64,000 nt of DNA from Macrostomum hystrix (Eukaryota; Platyhelminthes; Macrostomidae), in assembly GCA_950097015.1 (NCBI GenBank), contig CATNEN010000011.1, forward strand, positions 2,632,501 through 2,696,500. The letters are read 5' to 3'. The notes under the pieces were generated by a model. It made no database searches. It was not told the DNA's origin and worked only from the letters and a program-made list of their open reading frames with translations. Below are positions 12,701-24,700 of this stretch, piece by piece. Positions within the stretch are counted from its first letter, which is position 1. Each line of letters begins with the position of its first letter. A program made the position numbers and the translations under genes.

Positions 12701-15700
12701 GATTGGGTCAGTTAGAGATTGGGTCAGTTAGAGAATGGGTCAGTTAGAGAATGGGTCAGTTAGAGATTGGGTCAGTTTAAGATTGGGTCAGTTAGAGATT
12801 GGGTCAGTTAGAGATTGGGTCAGTTAGAGATTGGGTCAGTTAGAGAATGGGTCAGGTAAAGATTAGGTCAGGTAAAGATTGGGTCAGTTAGAGATTGGGT
12901 CAGTTAAAGATTAGGTCAGGTAAAGATTGGGTCAGTTAGAAATCGGATCAGTTAGAGATTGGGTCAGGTAAAGATTGGGTCAGTTAGAGATTGGGTCAGT
13001 TAGAGATTGGGTCAGTTAGAGATTGGGTCAGTAAGAGATTGGGTCAGTAAGAGATTAGGTTAGTTAGAGATTGGGTCAGTTAGAGATTGGGTCAGTTAGA
13101 GAGTGGGTCAGTTAGAGATTGGGTCAGTTAGAGATTGGGTCAGTTAGAGATTGGGTCAGTTAGAGATTAAGTCAGTTAGAGATTGGGTCAGTTAGAGATG
13201 GGGTAAATTAGAGAATTTGGTCAGTTAGAGAATGGGTCAGTTAGAGATTGGGTCAGTTAGAGATTGGGTCAGTTAGAGATTGGGTCAGTTGCTCGCACCG
13301 GCGGGACACAATGCCTGTGTGGTATGAGTCAGACCAGGCCTACGGGCTAAGGTCTGCGATGCCTCACACCTGCAGTCGTTTTTTGAGCAGGCCTGGCAGG
13401 AAGGAGCCCTGTACCTCCGGGTGCAGGGATCCCTCCACGCTGTCCCGTCAGCTGACCCATGGGTACACGTCCCGCGAGTGTTCAAGGCTGACCCTAGGGC
13501 AGCCGGACAGAATGGGCAACAGCGCTGGATGACCCATCCAGGGCCTCTGGCCAAACTGGGTACCTCTAGCCCTGGCTGGAGGGAAAGGTGTCACCCTTTG
13601 ACCTTAACAGGGTATGCGGCGAGTCCGCAGCTTTCGTGCACCTGTGCGTGATCAGGTACCTCTGGCTACGGCTCTGAGGGAGAGGTGTTACCCTTTGACC
13701 TTGACAGGGTATGCGGCCAGTCCGCAGCGTCTCGCGCACCTGTGCGTGATCAGGTACCTCTGGCTACGGCTCTGAGGGAGAGGTGTTTACCCTTTGACCT
13801 TGACAGGGTATGCGGCCAGTCCGCAGCGTCTCGCGCACCTGTGCGTGATCAGGTACCTCTGGCTACGGCTCTGAGGGAAAGGTGTCACCCTTTGACCTTA
13901 ACAGGGTATGCGGCCAGTCCGCAGTTTTCGTGCACCTGTGCGTGATCAGGTACCTCTGGCTACGGCTCTGAGGGAAAGGTGTCACCCTTTGACCTTAACA
14001 GGGTATGCGGCCAGTCCGCAGCGTCTCGCGCACCTGTGCGTGATCAGGTACCTCTGGCTACGGCTCTGAGGGAAGGTTGTCACCCTTTGACCTTAACAGG
14101 GTATGCGGCCAGTCCGCAGCGCTCGTGCACCTGTGCGTGATCAGGTACCTCTGGCTACGGCTCTGAGGGACAGGTGTCACCCTTCGACCTCAACAGGGTA
14201 CGCAGCCAGTCTGCGGGCCTGGCACTGCTTTAGGTGTCCTCTTATGCCTAAGGCCTCACCGCGCTGAGGGGCTGAAAGGTCCGGGGAGTCTATCCGGCCA
14301 TTAGCGGTTTTTATTTTTATTCTCTTCTTTCTCTTTTTCCAGCGACCTATGGAGTCCCACTACAGCTCCAGCACGTCCCAGGACCCTGCTGAAACGCCGA
14401 CCCCGGCCGGCGACGCAGATCCTCAGGACCAGCGCCAGGGCGACACCGGTTCCACCGGCGCCCAAAATTCATCCTGCTCCTCCGCCACTCAGGAAAACAC
14501 CAGAGCGGCTGGATCAAAGAGCAAACGCTCCCCTTCCACGCAAGCCCGCAGCCTCGCCCGCCTCCAGGAATTCCGGCGGCGAAAACAGGAAGTACGGTTG
14601 GCTGCGAAATCCGCGCCAACCACCGCCTCCGAGGAGGGGGCCGGCAACTCTGCGAACATCGCGGAGGAACCGGCACCCAACAAGGAGGCGGACTCCTCGC
14701 GCCGTCCGGGAAACCCGGAAGCGCGGAAAAGTGCCGCCCAGGCCTCTGGGGCATCCGGTTCCTCTCGCGGCGGAACCTCTCACAGTCATCCGGAAACTCC
14801 GACGACTGCTGGGGGGCCCGTTGCGGGAGGCGCCGGCCAAACCACAAGGCCAAAGCGCACTTACGCTGCTATGGCAAAGAGGCAGCCGGCCTTGGTTATC
14901 CGAGGCCAGGAGACGCCCCTCACAACAGCGCAACTCGACCAGATCTGGCGCAGATTGGACTCCCATCTGGTCAAACTGGCACTGAGCGGCACTGTACTGC
15001 ACGTCCTGAAGACCGACATCCAGGACCAAGCCCTCATTGTCCAGCCTGCCGACAACCAGTCCGGACAGCAACTCCTCGAGATGCTGAAATCCTTCGACTG
15101 GGGCACGGAAATGGGCAACCTGTTTATCTACAGGGAGGACGAGCGCCCCCAGACACACCGTCATCGTGTTTGGATTCCAGCTCGCAGCGCCATCACCAAC
15201 GCCGGAGAACTGCGCCGCCTGCTGTTGGCAATCCACCCGGATCTGCCAGCAAACGGTGTCGTGGTTCATGAAACCATCACCAGACCTGGTGGAGACGGTT
15301 TCACGGCCATCCTAGGATTGTCGGACAGCTGGATGCTCCGCTGCCCAGACATGTCCTACATCAGTGCAGGCCTCACTCGAATGCAGATTTTCAGCTTCGA
15401 GTCCGACGCCACTCGCCCGCCGCCCCCGGAAAAGCGGAAACGGACGAACCAGAGCTCTGCCGGGCCCCTGCGCCCTGGAACACAGACTCCTGATCGTCAC
15501 GACCACTCCGAGGATGCGGACCCTATCAGGGGCAAAGCCGCGCGAGCCGCAACGACAGGCGGACGTGGTAAGGGCCGGAAACCCGCCCGTAACACCATCC
15601 GTGCTGGCTTGACTCAGCGCGCCAGACAGCTGTCGGACCCCAACAGTGGACGCCACCGCAGCACCACCCGGCCCAATGTTTCATCGGAACCCCCAGCGGA

Positions 15701-18700
15701 AAACCGGGTTGAGGACACGGACGCCGCTGTTGCGGCAGCCCCGGCCTCAACTCTGGATCCGATTCAGGAGGAACCGATGGAGCTCGGGCAAAACACCGGC
15801 GAGGACGAGGAATCGCTCCTGAACAACTCGCCGTAGGCCAGCAGATAGCCGCACGGACCGCCCCTCCTGGGGTGAGCTTCCTGCAGCTGAACCTGCACCA
15901 CTGCATCGCGGCCTCGACCAACCTGGCGCGTGTGGTGGACTTCGAAAAACCGGGCATCATCCTCCTCCAAGAGCCCTGGACGAAGAAAGGTAAGATTCCG
16001 AACATTCCTGCTGGTTTTGACTGTTTTTTCATGCCCCAAAACCCCAGGGCTGCTGTGTTCGCGACTACCGATCTAAAAGCTTGGTATAGACCAGACCTCT
16101 CTGACAAAGACCTCTGTGTCATCCAAACCAACCACATTCTCCCGAACCGCACCGTCATCATCGCCTCTATATACATTCCTGGCGACGGTCCTGCGGTTCC
16201 GCCCAGTCTCACTTCCCTCGTGGACTACTGCTCAGACCGCGACTTTGAGCTGCTGGTGGCAGGCGACATAAATGCCCACCACACCCACTGGGGCAGTGTT
16301 ACCTCCAACTGCAGAGGCGAGGATCTCCTTGCCTACATCTGCACCACCAATATTGAGTTCTGCAACTCGGGTGGCACACCCACCTTTGACAATGGACGAT
16401 GGACGGAGGTCCTTGACGCCACCCTCGCCTCTCAGGGCCTGATCCCTCTGATTAGGAACTGGCAGGTGTGGGACGAAGAGGAATCTCTGTCTGACCATCG
16501 CTTCATTCGTTTCCGGTTGCTAAGCTCCTACTCCAAGCCTGGTATTCTGTGGAAAAGGAACGCCCGGAATACTGACTGGACGGCCTTTGCGGAATCCGTG
16601 AAGCGCCAGACCAACCAGTTAGAATCCGTTGTTCCTGCCACCTGTCAAGAAGTGGACGATCTGGCTGATCTACTCAGCATGACCATCTTGACAGCTCATG
16701 AAACCTCTTGCCCTCTTAAAGCCTACAAAGGCAAAAAATCCGCTCCCTGGTGGAACCCAGCGCTTGGAACCCTCCGGCGAAAGGCCAAATCCCTCCAGCG
16801 GATTGCGCGGAAAAGCAAGGACCCAGCTGACCTGACCGCCTACCAGAATGCGATTCGTGACTTTAAGCGTGACACCAGGAAAGCGAAGTCCGAAAAGTGG
16901 CGCCAATACTGCTCCGAGCTGGAGGGCGCCCGCCCAACTTCTCGCGTTGTAAAAGCGCTCACTCTTGACAAAATGTCGAAGCTCTCAGTGATCAAAAGAC
17001 CGGACGGCCGGCTTGCTGAGAATCCTGGCGAATCGCTGGACATCATGCTCGCCAGCGCCTTCCCCCAGACTGCGCCGCTTCAGGACCCGCCGGACCACAC
17101 TCCGGGTGGGCACATCCTTGCGACAACTATTATCACTAGAGAACGGACAGCTCGCGCTGCTAACTCCTTCTCGCCTTTTAAGTCGCCTGGACCTGACAAC
17201 ATTTACCCCGCCTTCCTACATGAAGCGGTAAAAAATGACAGGTTCCTCGGCCTCCTTTGCAACCTGTTCAAGGCCTGTATCACCCTCGGGTACGTACCCA
17301 GGTCTTGGCAGGAAGCCACTATCGTCTTCATCCCCAAACCTGGGAAGGGAGACTACCACTCCGCCAAAGCCTTCCGCCCCATCAGCTTAACATCTTTCTT
17401 TCTTAAGCTGCTTGAAAGGCTTGTTCTTTGGCGCCTCCTTCACGTTGAGCTGAGGAACTCCCCGCTCTCCGCCAACCAGCACGCCTTTCGATCCGGACGT
17501 TCCATCGAAAGTGCTCTGCATGCCATCGTCGACAAGCTGGAGCGCGCCGTGCTTGGCACCGGTTTTGCTCTCTCGCTTTTCCTCGACATGTCGAAGAAAA
17601 ATGTCGACATTTTCTTCGACAATGTGCTCTTCGGAGCCTTTAGGCGAGCCCTGGAACGCCGGGCTACGCACGAGCACCTCACCCGCTGGATCATGTATAT
17701 GATCTCTCACCGAACTGCCACCTCGCACCTGCTTGGACACTCCCGTTCTGTGAATGTCCAGAAGGGAGGCCCGCAGGGTGGCGTTCTCAGTCCGATCCTT
17801 TGGAACCTTGTCATGGACGAACTGCTCTGCAGCCCTGACCCGGACCCGGTCCAAAAAATCGGCTATGCTGACGACGTCACCGCCACCGTGGCCGGACCGT
17901 CTCCCCCGGTCCTTAGAGACCTTCTGCAAGCTTTCATCCACCGTGCCGAACGCTGGGCCAATGGCTGCGGCCTCAAACTCTCTGAGTCCAAGACCGTCGC
18001 CATTATGTTCACCAGCAAACGAAACTGGAGGATTGAGCCTCTCCTTCTCTATGACAAACCAATCGCCATGGAGAAGCAAACCAGATGCTTAGGTGTCATC
18101 CTCGACCACAGGTTGAGCTGGACACCTCACGTCAAATTCAAAACCCGTAAAGCTCTTGCGACGCTCGCGCAGATTCGCAGAGCCTTCGGCGCCACCTGGG
18201 GCCTCACCCCCCGCCGTCTCTGGTGGATTTACACTACCATTGTAAGACCGGCCATCTCTTTTGCCGGCTTCATTTGGAATAGTGCCCTGGAGACCAAAGG
18301 GGTCCTGGAGGCCCTAAACAAGGTGCAGGGCCGTGCTTGTCGAGCCATCATGAGTGCGGCACCCTCCACTCCCTTCGCTGGCATGAATGCCTTCCTGGAC
18401 CTTCCCCCTTTAGATCTTTTTATCAAGGGGGAGGCGATGAAGACGGCTCGTCGTCTTCTGGACGCGGGTATCTCCATCCGGAAGCAACTTGCCTTCAGCA
18501 AGCGGAACCTCCAGCCCCATGGCGACCTCAGCCTACGGGACCTGGACGCAGCAGGAGGTCTCAAAATTCTCTCCGACGGAATCCCGTCGACGCTGTGCCC
18601 ACCGCAAAAATTCAAAACCAGCATTCCGCCTCGACAGGAAGTACGTGACCACGGCCAACCCCGTGAAATTCACTGCTTCACCGACGGATCGCAAATCAAC

Positions 18701-21700
18701 TCGATCTCTGGTTTCGGCTACTGCATTATGTCCGGAGGGAAAACTTTGGCGACCTTCTCCCAGCACACCGGCATAAACTCTACCGTCTTCCAGAACGAAG
18801 TTCTCGCCATCAGCTCCTGCGCCCTGGAGCTGATCAACCAAAACGTCCATGGAGCGGAAATCTTCCTCCACTCGGACAGCCAGGCGGCGATCCATGCCCT
18901 TGGACGCACGCACACCTGCTCGCGCACAGTCCTCGACTGCGTCGCGCAACTCAACCGCTTAGGGACCCACAACAAGGTGTCCCTAAGGTGGATTCCAGGG
19001 CACTCTGGCCACCCTGGTAACGAATTGGCCGACAGCCTCGCCAAGGCCGGTTCGACGGGCTCGCTTTTTGGCCCCGTGCCTGCGGTCTCCACCCCTACCG
19101 CCGTCGTCAACACTCGGATTAACCAGTGGGTGACCTCAAAGCACAAGGACAGATGGATCAACACCGCCGATTGTCGGCAGTCTCGCGCTGCTGTCCCTTG
19201 TCCCTCCACTGCCCTTCGCAAAGCCTTGCTTGGACTGAACCGCAAGGACATCAGGGCAGTCACCATGGCCCTCTCTGGCCATGGCTGTTTCGCCAGGCAC
19301 CGCTTCCTGCAAGGCAAAATCCGCAGTGAGGAATGCCCCTTCTGCCTCTCCTATGTTGAGGATGCAGAGCATTTTATTTGCGACTGCCCCGCCTTCACTC
19401 AGGACCGGCTCACCTATCTCGGCCCAAACCCGGATCTCCCCGACGTTTTCAGGCCTGAGAACATCTGCCAGCTCGTCCGATACCTGAGGGCCACCGGGCG
19501 AGCAACCCTCCACCTCCTGGACACTCCGGAGGAGGACCGCGCTGCGGACGCCGGCACCACCGGATCCCCCTGCGCGACACCGCAGCTCTAGTTGCCCGTG
19601 GTCGCCAGGGGCTAGCGGAATGGGCGGCAACGCCTCCCCGCTGCATCCGGAAGATGCCCCCTGCAGCTAAGTCTAAGATTGGGTCAGTTAGAGATTGGGT
19701 CAGTTAGAGAATTGGGTCAGTTAGAGAATGGGTCAGTTAAAGATTAGGTCAGTTAGAGATTGGGTCAGTTAGAGAATAGGTCAGTTAGAGATTGGGTCAG
19801 TTAGAGATTGGGTCACTTAGAGATTGGGTCAGTTAGAGAATGAGTCAGTTAGAGATTGGGTCAGTTAGAGAATTGGGTCAGTTAGAGAATGGGTCAGTTT
19901 AAGATTAGGTCAGTTAAAGATTAGGTCAGTTAGAGATTGGGTCAGTTAGAGAATGGGTCAGTTAGAGATTGGGTCAGTTAGAGATTGGGTCAGTTAGAGA
20001 TTGGGTCAGTTAGAGAATGAGTCAGTTAGAGATTGGGTCAGTTAGAGATTGGGTCAGTTAGAGATTGGGTCAGTAATGAGATTAGGTCAGTAAGAGATTG
20101 GGTCAGTTAGAGAATGGGTCAGGTAAAGATTGGGTCAGGTAAAGATTGGGTCAGTTAGAGATTGGGTCAGTAAGAGATTAGGTTAGTTAGAGATTGGGTC
20201 AGTTAGAGATTGGGTCAGTTAGAGAATGGGTCAGTTAGAGATTGGGTCAGTTGGAGATTGGGTCAGTTAGAGATTGGGTCAGTTAGAGATTGGGTCAGTT
20301 AGAGATGGGGTCAGTTAGAGAATGGGTCAGTTAGAGAATGGGTCAGTTAGAGATTGGGTCAGTTAGAGATTGGGTCAGTTAGAGATTGGGTCAGTTAGAG
20401 ATTGGTTCAGTTAGAGATGGGGTCAGTTAGAGATGGGGTCAGTTAGAGAATGGGTCAGTTAGAGATTGGGTCAGTTAGAGTTTGGGTCAGTTAGAGATTG
20501 GGTCAGTTAGAGATTGGGTCAGTTAGAGAATTGGGTCAGTTAGAGAATGGGTCAGTTAAAGATTAGGTCAGTTAAAGATTAGGTCAGTTAGAGATTGGGT
20601 CAGTTAGAGAATGGGTCAGTTAGAGATTGGGTCAGTTAGAGATTGGGTCAGTTAGAGATTGGGTCAGTTAAAAATGAGTCAGTTAGAGATTGGGTCAGTT
20701 AGAGATTGGGTCAGTTAGAGAATGGGTCAGTTAGAGAATGGGTCAGTTAGAGATTGGGTCAGTTTAAGATTGGGTCAGTTAGAGATTGGGTCAGTTAGAG
20801 ATTGGGTCAGTTAGAGATTGGGTCAGTTAGAGAATGGGTCAGGTAAAGATTAGGTCAGGTAAAGATTGGGTCAGTTAGAGATTGGGTCAGTTAAAGATTA
20901 GGTCAGGTAAAGATTGGGTCAGTTAGAAATCGGATCAGTTAGAGATTGGGTCAGGTAAAGATTGGGTCAGTTAGAGATTGGGTCAGTTAGAGATTGGGTC
21001 AGTTAGAGATTGGGTCAGTAAGAGATTCGGTCAGTAAGAGATTAGGTTAGTTAGAGATTGGGTCAGTTAGAGATTGGGTCAGTTAGAGAATGGGTCAGTT
21101 AGAGATTGGGTCAGTTAGAGATTGGGTCAGTTAGAGATTGGGTCAGTTAGAGATTAAGTCAGTTAGAGATTGGGTCAGTTAGAGATGGGGTAAATTAGAG
21201 AATTTGGTCAGTTAGAGAATGGGTCAGTTAGAGATTGGGTCAGTTAGAGATTGGGTCAGTTAGAGATTGGGTCAGTTAGAGATTGGGTCAGTTAGAGAAT
21301 TGGGTCAGTTAGAGAATGGGTCAGTTAAAGATTAGGTCAGTTAGAGATTGGTTCAGTTAGAGAATAGGTCAGTTAGAGATTGGGTCAGTTAGAGATTGGG
21401 TCACTTAGAGATTGGGTCAGTTAGAGAATGAGTCAGTTAGAGATTGGGTCAGTTAGAGAATTGGGTCAGTTAGAGAATGGGTCAGTTTAAGATTAGGTCA
21501 GTTAAAGATTAGGTCAGTTAGAGATTGGGTCAGTTAGAGAATGGGTCAGTTAGAGATTGGGTCAGTTAGAGATTGGGTCAGTTAGAGATTGGGTCAGTTA
21601 GAGAATGAGTCAGTTAGAGATTGGGTCAGTTAGAGATTGGGTCAGTTAGAGATTGGGTCAGTAATGAGATTAGGTCAGTAAGAGATTGGGTCAGTTAGAG

Positions 21701-24700
21701 AATGGGTCAGGTAAAGATTGGGTCAGGTAAAGATTGGGTCAGTTAGAGATTGGGTCAGTAAGAGATTAGGTTAGTTAGAGATTGGGTCAGTTAGAGATTG
21801 GGTCAGTTAGAGAATGGGTCAGTTAGAGATTGGGTCAGTTAGAGATTGGTTCAGTTAGAGATTGGGTCAGTTAGAGAATGGGTCAGTTAAAGATTAGGTC
21901 AGGTAAAGATTAGGTCAGTTAGAGATTGGGTCAGTTAGAGATTGGGTCAGTTGGAGATTGGGTCAGTTAGAGATTGGGTCAGTTAGAGATTGGGTCAGTT
22001 AGACAATGGGTCAGGTAAAGATTAGGTGAGGTAAAGATTGGGTCAGTTAGACATTGGGTCAGTTAAAGATTAGGTCAGGTAAAGATTGGGTCAGTTAGAG
22101 AATGGGTCAGTTAAAGATTAGGTCAGTTAGAGATTGGGTCAGTTAGAGAATGGGTCAGTTAGAGATTGGGTCAGTTAGAGATTGGGTCAGTCAGAGATTG
22201 GGTCAGTCAGAGATTAGGTCAGTTAGAGATTGGGTCAGTTAGAGAATGGGTCAGGTAAAGATTGGGTCAGTTAGAGAATGGGTCAGTTAGAGATTGGGTC
22301 AGTAAGAGATTAGGTCAGTTAGAGATTGGGTCAGTTAGAGAATGGGTCAGGTAAAGATTGGGTCAGTTAGAGAATGGGTCAGTTAAAGATTAGGTCAGTT
22401 AGAGATTGGGTCAGTTAGAGAATGGGTCAGTTAGAGATTAGGTCAGGTAAATATTGGGTCAGTTAGAGATTGGGTCAGTTAGAGATTGGGTCAGTTAGAG
22501 AATGGGTCAGGTAAAGATTAGGTCAGGTAAAGAGTGGGTCAGCTAGAGATTGGGTCAGTTAAAGATTAGGTCAGGTAAAGATTGGGTCAGTTAGGGAATG
22601 GGTCAGTTAAAGATTAGGTCAGTTAGAGATTGGGTCAGTTAGAGAATGGGTCAGTTAAAGATTAGGTCAGGTAAAGATTGGGTCAGTTAGAGATTGGGTC
22701 AGTTAGAGATTGGGTCAGTTAGAGATTGGGTCAGTTAGAGATTGGGTCAGTTAGAGATTGGGTCAGTTAGAGAATGGGTCAGTTAGAGAATGGGTCAGTT
22801 AGAGATTGGGTCAGTTTAAGATTGGGTCAGTTAGAGATTGGGTCAGTTAGAGATTGGGTCAGTTAGAGATTGGGTCAGTTAGAGAATGGGTCAGGTAAAG
22901 ATTGGGTCAGTTAGAGAATGGGTCAGGTAAAGATTGGGTCAGTTAGAGAATGAGTCAGTTAGAGATTGGGTCAGTTAGAGATTGGGTCAGTTAGAGATTG
23001 GGTCAGTAAGAGATTAGGTTAGTTAGAGATTGGGTCAGTTAGAGATTGGGTCAGTTAGAGAATGGGTCAGGTAAAGATTAGGTCAGGTAAAGATTGGGTC
23101 AGTTAGAGATTGGGTCAGTTAGAGATTGGGTCAGTTAGAGATTGGGTCAGTAAGAGATTAGGTTAGTTAGAGATTGGGTCAGTTAGAGAATGGGTCAGTT
23201 AGAGATTGGGTCAGTTAGAGATTGGGTCAGTTAGAGATTGGGTCAGTTAGAGATTGGGTCAGTTAGATAATGGGTCAGTTTAAGATTAGGTCAGGTAAAG
23301 ATTGGGTCAGTAAGAGATTGGGTCAGTTAGAGAATGGGTCAGTTAAAGATTAGGTCAGGTAAAGATTGGGTCAGTAAGAGATTGGGTCAGTTAGAGATTG
23401 GGTCAGTTAGAGAATGGGTCAGTTAGAGAATGGGTCAGTTAGAGATTGGGTCAGTTAGAGATTGGGTCAGTTAGAGATTGGGTCAGTTAGAGATTGGGTT
23501 AGTTAGAGAATTGGGTCAGTTAGAGAATGGGTCAGTTATAGATTAGGTCAGTTAGAGATTGGGTCATTTAGAGATTGGGTCAGTTAGAGATTGGGTTAGT
23601 TGCTTTTTTAGGTCATTAGATTGCACCGAGTACTCACCAAGTTATGACCCGCACCATCGAGCAGCAAGTGTCGTTGATGGCAACCATCAGGTCAAACAGT
23701 TCTCGCGTCTGATTTGAGAAGCGTTTAATCACCAAACCGAAGAAAATAGAGAAACTGACGCAACCTGAAATTGGGGTTGGGTTTCGCCTTAGTGACAGGC
23801 CAATTATGAAACTGAGCACATAAGTAGAATTAAAGCTTACCCAGCAAGTTCTTCCCGTCGACATAATTATTCTGGATCTGCACTAAACCATTGGTGCCAT
23901 TACTGTATTTTACAGTAAATTTATTTTTGCGAAATGCCGCTTGAAGTAAGCCATCTGAGAAAATGTTTCTGAAATGGGGCACTTCATGCAGTGAGAATCA
24001 AATGATATTATATGTTGTTAGTTAATTTATTCTTACTCTACTCTGTATTGTGAGCATAAAGGCATTTGGATTGCTAATCTACTCCATGCAGAAGGTATCA
24101 AGGGACTTGGATTGCTAATCTACTCCATGCAGAAGGTATCAAGGGACTTGGATTGCTAATCTACTCCATGCAGAAGGTATCAAGGGACTTGGATTGCTAA
24201 TCCACTCCATGCAGAAGGTATCAAGGGATTTGGATTGCTAATCCACTCCATGCAGAAGGTATCAAGGGACTAGGATTGCTAATCCACTCCATGCAGAAGG
24301 TATCAAGGGACTTGGATTGCCATTTAATTCTAGTTGCAGCAAGAATCAAACGATGGTCCGATATGATTTAGAATACATTCTTAACAGGAAATTATATTTA
24401 GACAATTCGAAACGAACCGCATTAGGTCCAGCATAGCTGGAAGCACTTGGTTGATTATGCTTTCGTCGATCACAAGGCCGCTGTTCGCGAGTAATTTCTT
24501 TATGTAATTGTTGCCTGGCTGAATAATGACCATTAGAATGATGCCGATAAACACAGCAGCCAAGCACGAGAAGAAGAAATATAACGTTATGAAGACGCAA
24601 ATCTGGTTCATAGATTTTATGGTCGGATTAGCGAACCCTGGCGTTTTAATTTAAAGTGAAAGGTTTATGTTAGACACTTATTTGGGCACTTTTTACAGCG

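Larger units (their letters stand above)
13291..19675 (+). mobile_element. Full-length non-LTR retrotransposon (I/Jockey/R1-like, APE + RT + RNase H)
   Basis: A 6,385-bp insertion whose GC-rich sequence contrasts sharply with the surrounding satellite. It is bounded by a perfect 14-bp target-site duplication agattgggtcagtt (13277-13290 and 19676-19689). It has a 5' region with about seven 98-bp monomers, ORF1, ORF2 and a short 3' tail (GCAGCTAAGTCTA) with no poly(A). Two paralogous empty sites in the same satellite (about 10.42-10.55 kb and 21.19-21.31 kb) show the uninterrupted sequence and support the borders. Domain order (APE endonuclease, reverse transcriptase, RNase H, Cys/His finger) places it in the broad I-type supergroup; clade not resolved by eye. 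Confidence 0.95.

Noticed and set aside
8905-13290. Interstitial telomere repeat
   Set aside because: The unit contains GTTAGA, but no run of a telomeric hexamer is present; the resemblance is one short string.
14347-19646. Many long minus-strand and alternative-frame ORFs across the LINE
   Set aside because: Shadows of ORF1 and ORF2 in GC-rich sequence; none carries recognisable domains.
8905-23602. CRISPR-like regular repeat array
   Set aside because: There are no unique spacers; units are directly adjacent 16-mers, and the setting is an intron of an animal gene.
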